DNA of 17,536 nucleotides from an uncultured Solirubrobacteraceae bacterium (GCA_955652345.1 CATPBV010000204.1:1-17536); one strand, 5' to 3'; counted from the first letter of the stretch, positions 1-9,000 are shown. Translations and numbers: made by a program. The notes: generated from the sequence alone by a model not told the origin.

Positions 1-195
1 AGCACGACCCGCACATTCAGAGCGCAGCGCGCGCGGCTGCAAGTCCTCGGCCTCCGGGTCGCCGAGCTGCATCCGTTGTGCGACGTCGACACCTTCGATG
101 ACGCGCTCGCCGTCGCGCGGGTCGCTCCGCTCACGCGATTCGCCGACGCCGTGGCAGCCACCGGTGCCGGGGCCGCCGCGGCGTGGGCAGCATGA
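1..195 (+). CDS. DUF2064 / TIGR04282-type glycosyltransferase, C-terminal fragment
   Basis: The frame is open from the left edge to a TGA at 193-195, giving the last 64 residues of a protein whose start lies outside the window. The piece contains RTFRAQRARLQVLGLRVAEL followed by a DVDTF segment. The pattern 'RA LGL RV EL (P) L DVDT' is typical of the C-terminus of the DUF2064 (CofC-like, nucleotidyl/glycosyl transferase fold) family, where DVDT precedes the last helix. Members are cytosolic and are thought to act on nucleotide-linked sugars, but no substrate can be inferred here. The stop overlaps the ATG of the methyltransferase at 192, so the two are probably translated together. The assignment rests on a short fragment and on remembered family motifs. 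Confidence 0.6.
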   Translation, partial: STTRTFRAQRARLQVLGLRVAELHPLCDVDTFDDALAVARVAPLTRFADAVAATGAGAAAAWAA

Positions 196-1004
196 CGCCA
201 CCACGCCCCGCCGAGCTGTACGCGCGGGCGCTCGAGGAGCGCTCGATCTTTGTACGGCGGGAGGACGGAGGCCGCCGCTCCGTGCCGATCGACACCTGGC
301 TCGCTCCGCCGACCGCCGCCGACCGTCGCGTGCTCGATCGCGCCGTAGGGCCGGTGCTTGACGTGGGCTGCGGCCCCGGGCGCCACGCGCTCGCGCTGGC
401 GCGGCGTGAGGTCGCGGCGGTAGGAGTCGATATCGCTCCCGCCGCCATCCGACGGGCGCGCGATCGCGGTGCGCGTGTCCTCCTTGCGTCGGTCTTCGAC
501 CCCCTTCCTGGTGCGGGCCAGTGGCAGACCGCGCTGCTGCTCGACGGGAACATCGGTATCGGTGGGAGGCCCGTCCCGCTACTGGGGCGCGTAAGGAGCC
601 TGCTTGCCCCCGGTGGCCGGATCCTGTGCGAGCTGGGGCGTCCCGGGTCCGCCACGCGCTGCGAGCTGATCGCCCTCGAGGATGCCGAGGGTGTGCGAAG
701 CACCTGGTTCGCTTGGGCTCGGGTGAGCGTCGACGGGCTCCCGCCCATGGCCGAGCGCGCGCGCCTCGAGATCGACGAGATCTGGGAGTCCGGCTCCCGC
801 TGGTTCGCGCAGCTCTCGAGCGCCTCAGAGGGCCGAGGCCTGACACTCAATAGACGGTGTCGAACAGCACCTCCACCGCCAGTGCCTGAATGGCCAGCGA
901 CCACAGCAGCGGTCGCAGCGTCCGCGCCGAGATCGTCGCCGCCGCGGCCACGCAGGCCAGCGGCACGAACGGCAGCCAGATCCGCTCGGTCTCTGCCTTC
1001 GTGA
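192..1004 (+). CDS. class I SAM-dependent methyltransferase (C-terminal run-on)
   Basis: A 270-residue frame whose ATG at 192 overlaps the stop of the preceding gene; an in-frame GTG at 183 is the alternative start. Residues 55-65 read VLDVGCGPGRH, the glycine-rich SAM-binding motif I, followed by the acidic motif II (VGVDIAPAAIRRAR) and a late LLAPGGRILCELG segment, the usual order of a class I (Rossmann) methyltransferase. The acceptor substrate is unknown. The normal-looking domain ends near base 840 (WFAQLSS). Beyond it the frame continues about 55 residues as proline/alanine/arginine-rich sequence lying antisense over the 3' end of the convergent membrane-protein gene. The other two frames have stops at 841 and 851, so a small frameshift near the end may have removed the original stop. 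Function class is secure; the true 3' end is not. Confidence 0.8.
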   Translation: MTPPRPAELYARALEERSIFVRREDGGRRSVPIDTWLAPPTAADRRVLDRAVGPVLDVGCGPGRHALALARREVAAVGVDIAPAAIRRARDRGARVLLASVFDPLPGAGQWQTALLLDGNIGIGGRPVPLLGRVRSLLAPGGRILCELGRPGSATRCELIALEDAEGVRSTWFAWARVSVDGLPPMAERARLEIDEIWESGSRWFAQLSSASEGRGLTLNRRCRTAPPPPVPEWPATTAAVAASAPRSSPPRPRRPAARTAARSARSLPS

Positions 1005-2169
1005 ACCCGAGCACCGCTGCTGCGAGCACGACCGCGGCGAGCGCGACCGCCGCCGGATCGCGTCGGCCGAGCGAGCGTGCTCCGAGCCACGCGGTCGGCA
1101 TCCCCAGCATCAGCGCCCAGGCCACCGGAGAGCCGAACAGCCAGTAGGCGTAGGGCCGGGTGGAAGCGGCCCCGTGCCGGTAGAGCTGCTCGAGGACCCT
1201 GAGCGTTGCGAGCGGGTCGTAGCCGAGCGTCACGGCGAGCACCGCGTTCAGCGCGACGATCGCGATCGCGCTCGTGCCCGCGCATGCGAGGGCACGGCGC
1301 GGACCTTCACGTCTCAGGACGACGATCGTCGCCCATGCCGGGATCGCCAGTAGCAGCCAGGAGAAGAAGGAGCCGAGCGCGGCGAGAACGCCGCCCGCGA
1401 GCAGCGCCGCCCGGTTCCGGCGCACGAGCAGGCACGCTGCGCCAAGCCCGAGCGTCGCGAAGGCGTAGTCGACCGAGGTGACCCCGAACAGCAAGAGCGA
1501 CGGCGCGAAGGCGGTGAGCGCCCCGGCAAGCCGGCCTCGCTGCTCGCCACCCAGAACCCGCCCGAGGTCGTACGCCAGCGGCGCGGTGAGAGCTCCGAGC
1601 GCGACGCAGAGCGCCGTCAAGCCGGCGGCAGTGTGAATCCCGAGCAGGTGTAGCGCGACGAGCGGACCGGGCGGGTTGCCACGGACGTGAGTGGGGACAT
1701 GCATGAGCAGCTGCGGGAAGTGGCCCACGTAGTAGGCGACGCCGTGAGCAAGCGCGGGCAATCCGGGCAGGTATTCGTGAGGAGCTTCGGGCGAACCGTG
1801 GACGCCTGACGTGAACACAGCGGTCCAGCCGCTGACGCCGGCGCGCGCGACGTTGAGCGACAGCCCTAGCGCGAGCGCGAGCGCGAACAATCCGCCCACG
1901 ACTCGAGCCGGTGTCGCCGCCCGATCGATCAGACGCGGCGTCAGCGTCGCGGCGCCTCCGAGCACGAGGACCGAGACCGCTACAAGCGGATCCAGCTCGG
2001 GCGAGAAGAGCATCGAGAACGGCGGCAGGGGAGTGCCGAGGCCGAGCGTCGTCGCCCTGATCGCCAGGCCGACCGCGACCGTCAGCGCACAGACGACCAG
2101 CCCCGCACGAGGAAGCGCGAGCTCGGCGCGCCAGCCCGTTGTCCGGGTGGGAGTAGCAGTCGTCGTCAC
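847..2169 (-). CDS. polytopic membrane protein, possible GT-C type glycosyltransferase
   Basis: A 440-residue protein starting with GTG at 2169-2167, inside the GTGA overlap with the stop of the upstream small membrane protein. It has about ten hydrophobic segments, beginning near residues 22-45. A long soluble loop (about 108-165) contains HEYLPGLPALAHG and ends in HVRGNPPGPLVALH. A late charged motif KAETERIWLPF (391-401) precedes the last membrane segments. Large N-terminal loops and a (N/H)PPG-type turn are seen in GT-C fold lipid-linked sugar transferases and related actinobacterial membrane proteins, so a role in envelope glycan assembly is plausible. I do not see an unambiguous catalytic DxD/ExD in the first loop, so the function is an inference. 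It is the last gene of a three-gene operon with a molybdoenzyme and converges on the methyltransferase. Confidence 0.8.
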   Translation of the reverse strand: MTTTATPTRTTGWRAELALPRAGLVVCALTVAVGLAIRATTLGLGTPLPPFSMLFSPELDPLVAVSVLVLGGAATLTPRLIDRAATPARVVGGLFALALALGLSLNVARAGVSGWTAVFTSGVHGSPEAPHEYLPGLPALAHGVAYYVGHFPQLLMHVPTHVRGNPPGPLVALHLLGIHTAAGLTALCVALGALTAPLAYDLGRVLGGEQRGRLAGALTAFAPSLLLFGVTSVDYAFATLGLGAACLLVRRNRAALLAGGVLAALGSFFSWLLLAIPAWATIVVLRREGPRRALACAGTSAIAIVALNAVLAVTLGYDPLATLRVLEQLYRHGAASTRPYAYWLFGSPVAWALMLGMPTAWLGARSLGRRDPAAVALAAVVLAAAVLGFTKAETERIWLPFVPLACVAAAATISARTLRPLLWSLAIQALAVEVLFDTVY

Positions 2170-2621
2170 ACGTGCGCTCGTCGCACCCTGAGCGCATAGA
2201 GCACCGCCGAGCCCGTGATCAGGATCGCCGTGATCAGCAGCCAGTTGCGCGCGTACCCCTCGAGGTGGTGTCCGGTTGCCCTGAAGTACCTACGCTCTGC
2301 GAGGCCTAGGATCAGCGGAAAGTAGACCAGCAGCAGCAGCCCCGAGATCAGCGCCGGGACCCGCACATGGTTGATGACGGGGACCGTCGCCGGACCTCGC
2401 CGCCCGCGCGTCCGGTGGCGAGCGAGCCGGTCGAGCCCGGAGTACAGGGGCAGGAACACGAAGTCGTGCAGAAATGCCGCGCCGACGAACCAGGCGATGA
2501 AGTTCACCACCGTCCCGCCGCGAACGATCTGGGCGATCGCGTATGCCGCGATCGCGAACGCGGCGAGGTGGGCGATGAGATGAAGCGGGCTCGCTCCGTA
2601 ACTCCGTTTGAACAAGCTCAT
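2166..2621 (-). CDS. small four-helix membrane protein of unknown function
   Basis: A 151-residue protein starting MSLFKRSYGASPLHL at ATG 2621-2619. That ATG overlaps the TGA of the upstream molybdoenzyme (ATGA), and its own TGA overlaps the GTG of the downstream membrane protein, so all three are likely co-translated. The frame stays open further upstream, but that part lies inside the molybdoenzyme gene and is arginine-rich shadow sequence, so the coupled ATG was chosen. Four hydrophobic segments are visible at about 12-32, 38-60, 88-107 and 126-145. A conserved-looking FLHDFVFLPLY sits in the second, and an ARHRTRGRRG basic loop follows it, probably cytoplasmic. I do not recognise the family. 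Position suggests a partner or assembly factor of the neighbouring redox protein. Confidence 0.82.
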   Translation of the reverse strand: MSLFKRSYGASPLHLIAHLAAFAIAAYAIAQIVRGGTVVNFIAWFVGAAFLHDFVFLPLYSGLDRLARHRTRGRRGPATVPVINHVRVPALISGLLLLVYFPLILGLAERRYFRATGHHLEGYARNWLLITAILITGSAVLYALRVRRAHV

Positions 2622-3952
2622 ACCGAAGCGAAGGTCAGGCTCTTGACCCATTTGAGGCAATGGACGCCCGGAATCGCCGGCGCGATGATCCGAGCCGGGT
2701 AGCCGTGGTCGAGCGACAGGTCGGCGCCGTTGACGCACAGCGCCAGCAGCGTCCGGGGATCGTTCAACTGCGCAGGCGCGAGCGTTAGTTGGCTGTAACC
2801 CCCGCCGTTCTGGAGCGATTGCACGAGCACGCTGGCGCCGGCCGGGGCACCGACGAGCGCGGCGAGATCCGCCAGGCGCACGCCGGTCCAGTGCTGTGTG
2901 GTCGACCACCCCTCGACGCACCCGAGCGTGATCGTGTGAGAGCGCTGGGGAAGCTCGGACATCAGTGCCCGGCGACTGAGCGTGAGCGTGCGCACGCCGG
3001 TGACCCTCAGCCTCCAGGCTGGATCCGACGCAGCGGCCACGACGCCGGCCGTGGCAGCCGTCTTGTTGACCTGGAAGTCGTTCGGTCCGGTGCCGAACAC
3101 CCGCCCGCGGGGCGCGAGCAGCGCCAGGCGACGGAGCGAGCCGCCGACGCTCTCGCCGACGTTCACTGCGACCAGCGTCAACGACGCGCCACCGACGAGC
3201 GCCATCAGTCCTCGGCGGCTGAGCGTGGGCCGCGCCGGGCTAAGCGCGACGAGTCCGTCGGGATCACGAGGCTCAAGCCGCGTGTGCACCAGATCGTCCC
3301 GGAGCGGCTTCAGAACGCCGCGCTCCCGGTAGGCGCGTGCCACCACGGGCAGCTTGACCAGCACGTGCGCGGCGAATGCTGCGATGAACACCCACGCGCC
3401 GTAGTAGTGCGCCCGCACGAAGTTGAAGTGCCACGGATAGAAGACCTGGATGTTCAGCACCCCGGTGACGAACTCGAACACCGACCCACCGACCAGGAGC
3501 AGCAGCGATGCCCGCTCGACGATCGCGGCCGGGCTCCGTGCCGGCGGCCACGCGAACAGGCGCGGGAACACGGACCACAGCTTCGCGAGGAGCAGCGGGA
3601 TCGCCATCAGCCCCACGGTGATGTGAAGCCCCTGCGTCACCGCGTACAGCCACGACGGGCTCCACGCCGGAAGCGCGAGCAAGGGGCCGATCACCCCTGA
3701 GGAGCCGAAGGGCGAGTTGTGCTGGAGCTGCGGCTGGTAGCTGGACTGGGAGATCAGGCCGGTCGCGGCGACGATGAGCACCAGCACACCCAGCATCGTC
3801 CCCAGGAACGAGGTCAGCCACGGGCCGCGCAACGGGCTTCGCCAGAACCCTGGCTGGAAAGGCCCGGGCGGAGCGCGGCGCGGTGCTCCCTTAGAATCGC
3901 GCGCCCACGGGCGCCGCCGCGCTGCACGTTCCTTCAAGGCGCGATCGGACAT
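2618..3952 (-). CDS. cytochrome-b-like membrane domain fused to sulfite-oxidase-type molybdopterin domain
   Basis: A 444-residue protein from ATG 3952; an ATG at 3988 adds 12 residues and neither has a clear ribosome site. Residue numbers below use the longer form (456). Four hydrophobic segments lie near 57-80, 112-136, 160-180 and 195-215, with histidines at 122, 187, 193 and 208 that could bind b-type haem. Then comes LSRRGLMALVGGASLTLVAV (256-275), a twin-arginine motif plus a fifth membrane segment. The remainder (about 310-456) is a molybdopterin-binding domain of the sulfite oxidase/YedY kind: TLGCVEGWSTTQ places the molybdenum-ligating cysteine at 357, and LDHGYPARI and LKWVKSL are typical later motifs. 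The sequence implies Sec insertion of the first helices and Tat export of the folded cofactor domain. It heads a coupled three-gene operon and is divergent from the GH2 gene. The redox substrate is unknown. Confidence 0.88.
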   Translation of the reverse strand: MSDRALKERAARRRPWARDSKGAPRRAPPGPFQPGFWRSPLRGPWLTSFLGTMLGVLVLIVAATGLISQSSYQPQLQHNSPFGSSGVIGPLLALPAWSPSWLYAVTQGLHITVGLMAIPLLLAKLWSVFPRLFAWPPARSPAAIVERASLLLLVGGSVFEFVTGVLNIQVFYPWHFNFVRAHYYGAWVFIAAFAAHVLVKLPVVARAYRERGVLKPLRDDLVHTRLEPRDPDGLVALSPARPTLSRRGLMALVGGASLTLVAVNVGESVGGSLRRLALLAPRGRVFGTGPNDFQVNKTAATAGVVAAASDPAWRLRVTGVRTLTLSRRALMSELPQRSHTITLGCVEGWSTTQHWTGVRLADLAALVGAPAGASVLVQSLQNGGGYSQLTLAPAQLNDPRTLLALCVNGADLSLDHGYPARIIAPAIPGVHCLKWVKSLTFASV

Positions 3953-4063
3953 CCCAGAGGGGTACCCCACGGAGAGCGTCCTCGCCATTACGAGATTCGG
4001 AAACCCGGCGTCTGGCCGGCTGCTCTCACTCCGGCGTCGATCCGCGCCGGCCGCATAGGTGCT

Positions 4064-4068
4064 AGGAG
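4064..4068 (+). promoter_or_regulatory. ribosome binding site for the GH2 gene (AGGAG)
   Basis: AGGAG stands seven bases before the GTG at 4076 and decides that start. The in-frame ATG at 4088 lies 19 bases downstream of the motif, which is too far. Starting at 4076 also gives a balanced signal peptide with a basic n-region (MPSRM). The remaining 123 bases between the divergent genes hold no clear promoter hexamers. Confidence 0.6.
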
Positions 4069-4075
4069 TTCCCGG

Positions 4076-5974
4076 GTGCCGTCACGGATGCTGGTCTCGA
4101 TAGGGGTGCTGCTGCTGGCCGGCGGCGTGGCACACGCGCGAGCCTCTGGGTACGCGGCGACGGCTCCGACCAAGGGCGCCCTCTACGCCGACGGGCAGGC
4201 CGGCCGCTACCTGCTCGGTGGGACCTGGCTGTACCGGGCCGATGCCGGAGACGCTGGCGTGGCCGCCGGGTGGTGGCGGGACAGCGCCGGCGCCGCGGGG
4301 TGGTCGCCGACGGTGGTTCCGAATTCGTTCAACGTCGGCGATTTCTCGCTCGCGAGCTGGAATGGCTCGATCGGCTGGTACCGGCGGGACTTCACCGTGC
4401 CGAGCGGCGCGTTCGCGGGCTACGTACCCCGCAGCGCCCGGCGCTGGATCGTCCGCTTCGAGTCGGTCAACTACCGCGCCACGGTGTGGCTGAACGGCCG
4501 CCTGATCGGCGGTCACGTCGGCGCGAACCTGCCGTTCGAATTCGAGCTCGGTGCGCTTGGCCCCGGGATCAACCAGCTCGTGGTCCGGGTCGACAACCGC
4601 GTCTATCCGGGCGCGCTGCCGCCGGGGCCCGGCGGCGGCTGGTGGAACTACGGGGGCATCCTGCGCGAGGTGTACTTGCGCGCGGTCTGGCGGGCGGACA
4701 TCGCTGCCGCGATCATCCGCCCGATCCTGTCCTGTCCCCGTGGCTTGCCGACGAGCTCGAGACCCTGCACAGCGCGGATCGACGAGCACGTGCTGGTGCG
4801 TAACGTCACCAATGTCCCGCAGCTCGTGCGGCTCCGAGGAGCGTACGGAAAAGCTGCACTCGACTTCGGCGCCGCAATGCTCCCGCCTCACGCGACCTGG
4901 AGGGCGCACGCGTCGGTGACGATCGCCCACCCCCGGCTGTGGTCGATCGATCGGCCCGCGCTCTACCGCGCGACCCTGGGTCTCCGCGATGCCCTGGGGC
5001 GGACGCTTGCCGGCTACGTGAGCGACAGCGGAATCAGGAGCATCACCGTCACGGCGGACGGGCGTCTGCGCCTCAACGGCCGTGTGCTCAGCTTGCGGGG
5101 CGTCGAGGTGCGCGAGCAGGACCTGCGGCTCGGAGCCGCACTAGACCCGGCGCACCTGGAGCAGCTGATCGCTTGGGTGAAGGAGCTCGGAGCGACCGTC
5201 ATCCGCTCGGACCCGCTGAGTCCGCAGGTGCAGGAGCTGGCCGACCGCGCCGGTCTTCTGATCTGGTCTGACATCCCGGTAAGCCAGTTCGTGCTCGAGC
5301 GCCCGGGTTGGCCGCGGCAGGCGCGCGCTCTTCTCGCCGACAACATCCTCGCCAACGAGAACCACCCCTCGATCATGGCCTGGAGCATCGCCAACGAGCT
5401 CCCCACGCCCGCGGGCAGCGTTGAGGCCGATTACGTCGCCAAGGCAGCCGCGCTCGTGCACCGCCTCGACCCAACCCGCCCGGTGGCGATGGCCGTGAGC
5501 AGCTGGCCGGGAGTCCCGTGCCAGCGGGCATACGCGCCCTTGGACATGATCGGCCTCAACGAATACTTCGGTTGGTACGGCGCAGGTGGCGGCACGACGG
5601 ACGACCGCGCCGCACTCAGTCCGTTCCTGGACAGCGTGCGCGCTTGCTACCCCCACAAGGCCCTGCTCGTCAGCGAGTTTGGGTTCGATGGCGTCCGCAA
5701 CGGGCCGGTCGAGGAACGGGGCACGTATCAGTTTCAGGCGGACACGATTGCCTACCACCTCGCCGTGTTCGCCTCGAAGCCGTGGCTGTCCGGCGCGATC
5801 TACTTTCTCCTCCAGGACGGCGTGTCGTTCCCCGGGTACACCGGCGGCGACCCGTTCCCGTTTCCGCCGTTCATCGTCAAGGGCCTACTCGACCTGGGCG
5901 GCCGGCCTAAACCGGCCTGGGGCGTCGTGGCCTCGGCGTATCGCCACACGACCCAGATCGCACCGCGCCGGTAG
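4076..5974 (+). CDS. secreted glycoside hydrolase family 2 enzyme (beta-galactosidase/glucuronidase-like)
   Basis: A 632-residue protein from GTG 4076, preceded by AGGAG. Residues 5-24 are a hydrophobic signal peptide ending near AHARA, so it is probably exported. Domains follow the GH2 order. A sugar-binding jelly roll (about 45-205) has GWYRRDF at 99-105 and NYRATVWLNGRLIG at 132-145. An Ig-like domain spans about 206-320, and a TIM barrel about 325-625. The acid/base glutamate is E441 in WSIANELP and the nucleophile is E534 in LLVSEFGFDG. The histidines that contact substrate in well-studied GH2 enzymes (in NRHE and RTSHYP) are replaced here by VREQ and RSDPLS. A different sugar or linkage is therefore likely, and galactosidase or glucuronidase activity should not be assumed. 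It is divergent from the molybdoenzyme operon; 91 bases separate it from the cyclase gene. Confidence 0.88.
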   Translation: MPSRMLVSIGVLLLAGGVAHARASGYAATAPTKGALYADGQAGRYLLGGTWLYRADAGDAGVAAGWWRDSAGAAGWSPTVVPNSFNVGDFSLASWNGSIGWYRRDFTVPSGAFAGYVPRSARRWIVRFESVNYRATVWLNGRLIGGHVGANLPFEFELGALGPGINQLVVRVDNRVYPGALPPGPGGGWWNYGGILREVYLRAVWRADIAAAIIRPILSCPRGLPTSSRPCTARIDEHVLVRNVTNVPQLVRLRGAYGKAALDFGAAMLPPHATWRAHASVTIAHPRLWSIDRPALYRATLGLRDALGRTLAGYVSDSGIRSITVTADGRLRLNGRVLSLRGVEVREQDLRLGAALDPAHLEQLIAWVKELGATVIRSDPLSPQVQELADRAGLLIWSDIPVSQFVLERPGWPRQARALLADNILANENHPSIMAWSIANELPTPAGSVEADYVAKAAALVHRLDPTRPVAMAVSSWPGVPCQRAYAPLDMIGLNEYFGWYGAGGGTTDDRAALSPFLDSVRACYPHKALLVSEFGFDGVRNGPVEERGTYQFQADTIAYHLAVFASKPWLSGAIYFLLQDGVSFPGYTGGDPFPFPPFIVKGLLDLGGRPKPAWGVVASAYRHTTQIAPRR

Positions 5975-6065
5975 CACCCTGCGCTCACAGCCCGCGCCCC
6001 CGCACCTTTAGCTGGCAGGCGGCCAGGTACGCTTTGACCTCGCTTTCCGGTTCGATGGCGGTTGA

Positions 6066-9000
6066 GTGCTCTGTCCGGCGTGTGACGCAGAGGTCCCAGA
6101 CGGTTCGAAGTTCTGCACCGAGTGCGGAACGTCGCTGATACCGCGTTGTCCATCGTGTGGAACGCCGCACCCCTCCGATCAGCGGTTCTGCGCCGAGTGC
6201 GGACGGTCACTGCGGGACACCCCCCTCTCCGAACCGGCGCCCGCCCGTGAGGTGACCGATGGCCACGCGCCGCCGGAGCTGCGGGTGGTGACGATGCTGT
6301 TCCTCGACCTGGTGGACTTCACGTCGCTGTCGGAGTCGCGAGAGGCGGAGGATGTGCGCGGGCTGCTCAGTCGCTACTTCGAGACCGCCCGCACGATCGT
6401 CGGCCGCCACGGCGGCGGAATCGAGAAGTTCATCGGGGATGCCGTGATGGCGGTGTGGGGAGTGCCCGTGGCGCGGGAGGACGATGCCGAACGCGCGGTC
6501 CGCGCGGCGCTCGAGCTCGTCGACGCGGTTGAGGTCCTCGGCGCAGAGGTCGGGTTGGCGGGTCTGCGCGCCCGTGCCGGCCTGGTCACCGGGCAGGTCG
6601 CCGCGGTCGAGCACGCCGACGAGGGCCTGGTCGTCGGCGATCGGGTCAACACCGCGTCGCGCGTCCAGTCCGAGGCGGGGTCGGGCGAGGTGTTGGTCGA
6701 CGAAGTCACCCGCGAGCTCACATCGGCGGCGGTCGCCTACGAGGACGCGGGCGAGCATGCCGTCAAAGGCAAGGCCGAGCCGCTCCGGCTGTGGCGCGCC
6801 GTTCGGGTCGTGGCGGGCCGCGGCGGCACCGAGCGCGCCCAGGGGCTTGACGCGCCGTTCGTCGGCCGCGACGCGGATCTGCGGCTACTGAAGGAGCTGT
6901 TCCACGGCGCGATGGAACGTCGCTCGGCGCGGCTCGTCGCGGTCAGTGCGGAGGCGGGAGCAGGGAAGTCGCGGCTTCACCGAGAGTTCTCGAACTACGT
7001 CGATGGGTTGGCCCAGACGGTTCTGTGGCATTCGGGGCGCTGCCTTTCCTACGGCGACGGTGTGGCCTACTGGGCGCTCGCCGAGATGGTTCGTCAGCGG
7101 TTCGCGATCGCCGAGGACGCCGGCGTCGACGAGGCTTCGACGAAGCTCGCCGCCGGACTCGAGCGATGGGTATCCGATGCGGACGACCGGCAATTCCTCG
7201 AGCCGAGACTGGGAGCGCTGCTGGGAGTCGCCGACCCTGGGATGGGTCGCGAGGAGCTGTTTGCGGGTTGGCGGCTGTTCTTCGAACGCCTGGCCGAGCA
7301 CGAGCCGGTCGTGCTCGTGTTCGAGGACCTGCAATGGGCGGATGCCGGCCTACTCGACTTCATCGACCAGCTGCTCGACTGGTCGGCAGACAGCCCCATC
7401 CTGATCCTCGCGCTCGTACGCCCTGAGCTGCGGGCGCGCCGCGAGGGATGGCCGGCTCGGCATCGTGGCGCGACGGTTGTCGCCCTCGACCCACTCGGCG
7501 AGGAGGCGATGCGCGAGCTGCTGGCGGGCTTGGTCGAGGGGTTGCCCGAGCAGGCGGTGGAGCTGATCGTCTCGCAGGCCCAGGGCGTGCCGCTGTATGC
7601 GATCGAGATCGTGCGGGCGCTGATCGACCGGGGGGCGCTCAGGGAGCGTGATGGCCGGCTGGTGCTGGAGGGCGAGCTCGGCGGGCTCGACGTGCCGGCG
7701 AGCCTGGGTTCTCTGCTGGCGGCACGGTTGGACGCGCTGGAGCCGGTCGAGCGACGGCTCGTCAAGGCGATGTCTGTGTTCGGTGGCGCGTTCCCACGCT
7801 CGACTGCGGCAGCGCTCGGTGAGGTGCCCCAGGACGATCTCGACCGGGTGCTGGATAGCCTCGTCCGTAAGCAAGTGCTGGCGATCCGCGCCGATCCGCT
7901 CTCGCCGGAGCGCGGCCAGTATGGGTTCGCGCAGGGGATGCTCCGCACTGTCGCCTACGAGATGCTGTCCCGCCAGGACCGCAAGCCTCGGCACCGGGCC
8001 GCGGCTGAGCATCTGCGCAGCGTGTTCCCGAACGACGGCGAGGACATCGCGGAGGTCATCGCCGCCCACTATCTCGACGCCTATCGGGCCGCGCACGACG
8101 ATCCGGATGCCGAGGAGCTGCGCGCCGAGACCGTGGCTGCGCTGCGTCGCGCCGCGCAGCGCGCGGCGACGGTCGGCGCTCCCGAGGTCGCTGAGCGGTC
8201 TTACCGCACCGCAATCGAACTCGCCGGCGAGGAGGCCGAACGGGCCGAGCTGACCCAGGCGGCCGGAGAGATGGCGCTTCAGTCAGGACGGTTGGCGGCG
8301 GCGCTGGAGCTGCTCGAGGGGGCATCGGCCTCGTACCTGGCCGCCGGCCACGAGCGCGAGGCTGCGCGGATCGCGGGCCACATCGGTCGGGCGCTGGTCC
8401 GGCTCGGCCGAATCGACGAGGCGATCGGGCGGATCAAGGCAACGCTACGCGTGCTTGCGGAGGATGAGCTCGAGCCCGAGGTGGGGGCGCTCAATGCGAT
8501 CTTGGGCCGTTGCTTGGTATTCAGCGGCGACTATGAGCACGCTGGGCCGCCGCTCGAGAGCGCGCTCGAGATCGCCCAGGCGCTGAGGCTCCCGCCGGTG
8601 CTCAGCGACGCGCTCACCACGAAGGGGATCATGTACCTCCAGACCGGACGACCGGAGGAGGCGCGCTACTTGTTCGCAGGCGCGATCGACGTCGCCGAGC
8701 GCCACAACCTGACAGACGCGCTCGCACGCGCGCACCACAACAGCGGCAATCTCGCCACCCACTGGGATCTGCCGGAGGCGGTGGAGCATTTCGAATCATC
8801 GATCGCGCTCGCACGGCGCCGTGGCGACCGCGATCTGGAGAGCGTCAGCGCGAGCGAGCTGATGGCTGTCCACCTGTACTCAGGGCGCTGGCAGGACGCC
8901 GAGCAACTCGCGGCGGAGTTGCTGGAGCTGGACGACCAGCGCCCCGGCGCCGAGGACATCAACTGCGTCCTCGGGATCCTGCACTCCCTGCGCGGAGACC

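Noticed and set aside
131..1285. 384-residue minus-strand frame over the methyltransferase and membrane-protein genes
   Set aside because: Arg/Ser/Ala-rich composition without motifs; it is the antisense shadow of the methyltransferase and an out-of-frame read of the membrane protein.
2789..3700. 303-residue plus-strand frame
   Set aside because: Antisense to the molybdoenzyme, rich in His/Arg/Glu/Gln with no recognisable domain, while the minus strand has clear motifs.
3719..4075. Upstream extension of the GH2 frame by 119 residues
   Set aside because: It lies antisense over the molybdoenzyme start, and AGGAG plus a signal peptide place the start at 4076.
4082..4930. 282-residue minus-strand frame inside the GH2 gene
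   Set aside because: Shadow frame; the plus strand carries the GH2 motifs in order.
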